Shown in pieces: positions 63,193 through 64,000 of a DNA stretch of 64,000 nt. The position numbers and the translations under genes are program-made. How positions within the stretch are numbered: position 1 is the first letter of the stretch; every line of letters begins with the position of its first letter. The stretch spans positions 1-64,000 of the forward strand of contig CAMQWP010000007.1 of assembly GCA_947038565.1 (NCBI GenBank), written 5' to 3'. The DNA is from an uncultured Clostridia bacterium. GTDB taxonomy: Bacteria; Bacillota; Clostridia; Christensenellales; UBA3700. The notes beneath the pieces were generated by a model, which had not been told where the DNA came from, made no database searches, and worked only from the letters and a program-made list of their open reading frames with translations.

Positions 63193-63245
63193 GTAAAGGC
63201 GTTAACCTTTACACCGATTATAATACAACTTCATTATAAAGTCAA
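63193..63245 (-). promoter_or_regulatory. ylxM-ffh operon promoter with a 5'-end hairpin
   Basis: TTGACT (63245-63240) and a perfect TATAAT (63222-63217) are 17 bp apart. The predicted transcript starts almost at once with GTAAAGG (63212-63206) paired to CCTTTAC (63199-63193), a stem at the very 5' end just before the ribosome binding site. Such a cap may protect the mRNA or tune translation. Confidence 0.75.
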
Positions 63246-63297
63246 GCATTTTAAACAAATTTATTGATGATTTATCAATTTTTAGCATTAAAAGTTA

Positions 63298-64000
63298 TCA
63301 ATCCTTGTAATTGACGAAATAACGCTTTGCTTTATACCGCTGTTTCGTACCACCCATCGCGATATTGGTATCAGAGTCACCCTCTATAACAGTATCACTT
63401 ATAAGGTTTTGCACTTCATTACGCACTTGCAATCTATCAATAGTAGCAGCAACTTCATTAGTACCAAAATGCTTTGATATAATGTTGACCATACATTTTT
63501 CCAGTCTACTACTATATCTCCATACTAATACCATAAGCACGCACATGCCTATAGCAACAAGTGACCATATCAGCATACCCCACCAAGTATTTAGCGGAAT
63601 AAGCTCGACTATCTCGACAGTAAGTGATGTAACAATGATTCCTATTGGACGCGTAATTATCTGCATAAGGAAAAAAGTACCGTATGACATAGTCATCACG
63701 CCTGCGAACATACAAAGAAGATCATCAGGGAAGATTGGGAAAAGGAACATTAAAAACAGCATCATTTTATCTCTACCTTTAAGCAACTTTTGATACTTAT
63801 TAAACGACTTAGATCCAACCATCCAAACAATTAGTTTTACGCCAAACATTCTACCTAGGAAGAATGCAAACATAGATCCTGAAATCATACCGATAGTACT
63901 ACAAACAAGTACTAGAGGCAAACTTTTGAATACTGCCATACCTGCGATAATGGTAATCGTAGACGGAATAGGCACAAAAGTAACTTGAAGAAACTGTATA
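63298..64000 (-). CDS. VTT/DedA-like membrane protein, N-terminus outside the window
   Basis: The open frame continues past the right edge: codons before the first in-window GTG read IQFLQVTFV, which fits the family's LQ...PIPSTI segment, so the true start is missing. At least 233 residues are visible. The core has VPIPSTITIIAGMAVF, GSMFAFFLGRMFG, and LFPIFPDDLLCMFAG with a conserved Pro/Asp pair, in several membrane helices. A cytoplasmic tail of about 80 residues follows. VTT/TVP38/DedA proteins have been linked to lipid scrambling and membrane homeostasis; the exact role here is unknown. Confidence 0.85.
   Translation of the reverse strand, partial: IQFLQVTFVPIPSTITIIAGMAVFKSLPLVLVCSTIGMISGSMFAFFLGRMFGVKLIVWMVGSKSFNKYQKLLKGRDKMMLFLMFLFPIFPDDLLCMFAGVMTMSYGTFFLMQIITRPIGIIVTSLTVEIVELIPLNTWWGMLIWSLVAIGMCVLMVLVWRYSSRLEKCMVNIISKHFGTNEVAATIDRLQVRNEVQNLISDTVIEGDSDTNIAMGGTKQRYKAKRYFVNYKD

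Overview
The window looks like chromosomal DNA from a low-GC, spore-forming member of the Bacillota, most likely an uncultured Clostridia lineage. Evidence: strongly AT-rich intergenic DNA, strong AGGAGG-type ribosome binding sites, the sporulation block spoIIGA-sigE-sigG-ylmC, and several classic Firmicutes gene neighbourhoods (yifB-dprA-topA-trmFO-hslV-hslU, hisS-aspS-tcdA, murB-PHP-whiA-dnaE-pfkA, ylxM-ffh-rpsP-khpA-rimM-trmD). Apart from a tRNA-Tyr cut by the left edge, every gene I can support lies on the minus strand, so transcription runs from high to low coordinates.

Layout: 1-1262 holds the 3' half of tRNA-Tyr, its terminator and an apparently empty 1.1 kb. 1273-15930 is a cell-envelope locus: two related 34x-residue lipoproteins, a 1680-residue membrane-anchored surface protein and a 2405-residue repeat lipoprotein, followed by a two-component system (16410-18394). 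18469-20492 is an aromatic amino acid operon (DAHP synthase, prephenate dehydrogenase) preceded by what reads as a complete tyrosine attenuator: promoter, a 26-codon leader peptide with five consecutive Tyr codons, and competing hairpins. 20530-33875 carries glyA, tcdA, aspS, hisS, hslUV, trmFO, topA, dprA and yifB. 34011-39445 has a lipoprotein/polytopic membrane fusion and a degV-tetR-degV cluster. 39577-48599 has two phosphofructokinases, an mtrB (TRAP) homologue, dnaE, whiA, a PHP hydrolase and murB. 48737-56918 has aspartokinase, a DUF1015 protein, diadenylate cyclase, nrdR, the sporulation sigma cluster and an acetyltransferase. 57162-64000 is a translation/secretion block (rplS, yraN, rnhB, rbgA, trmD, rimM, khpA, rpsP, ffh, ylxM) ending in a VTT membrane protein cut by the right edge.

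Most notable points: the tyrosine attenuator upstream of aroF-tyrA, read codon by codon; a TRAP homologue that keeps the tryptophan pocket but has an altered RNA-binding triad, lying between dnaE and pfkA and far from any trp gene in view; the giant repeat lipoprotein locus beside a two-component system, the best candidate here for an undescribed system; a GC-rich CGACCGAC direct repeat at the predicted start of the degV-tetR transcript; and a His/Asp/Cys-rich tail on the YlmC-type sporulation protein. Functions are assigned by recalled family motifs; no database search was possible.
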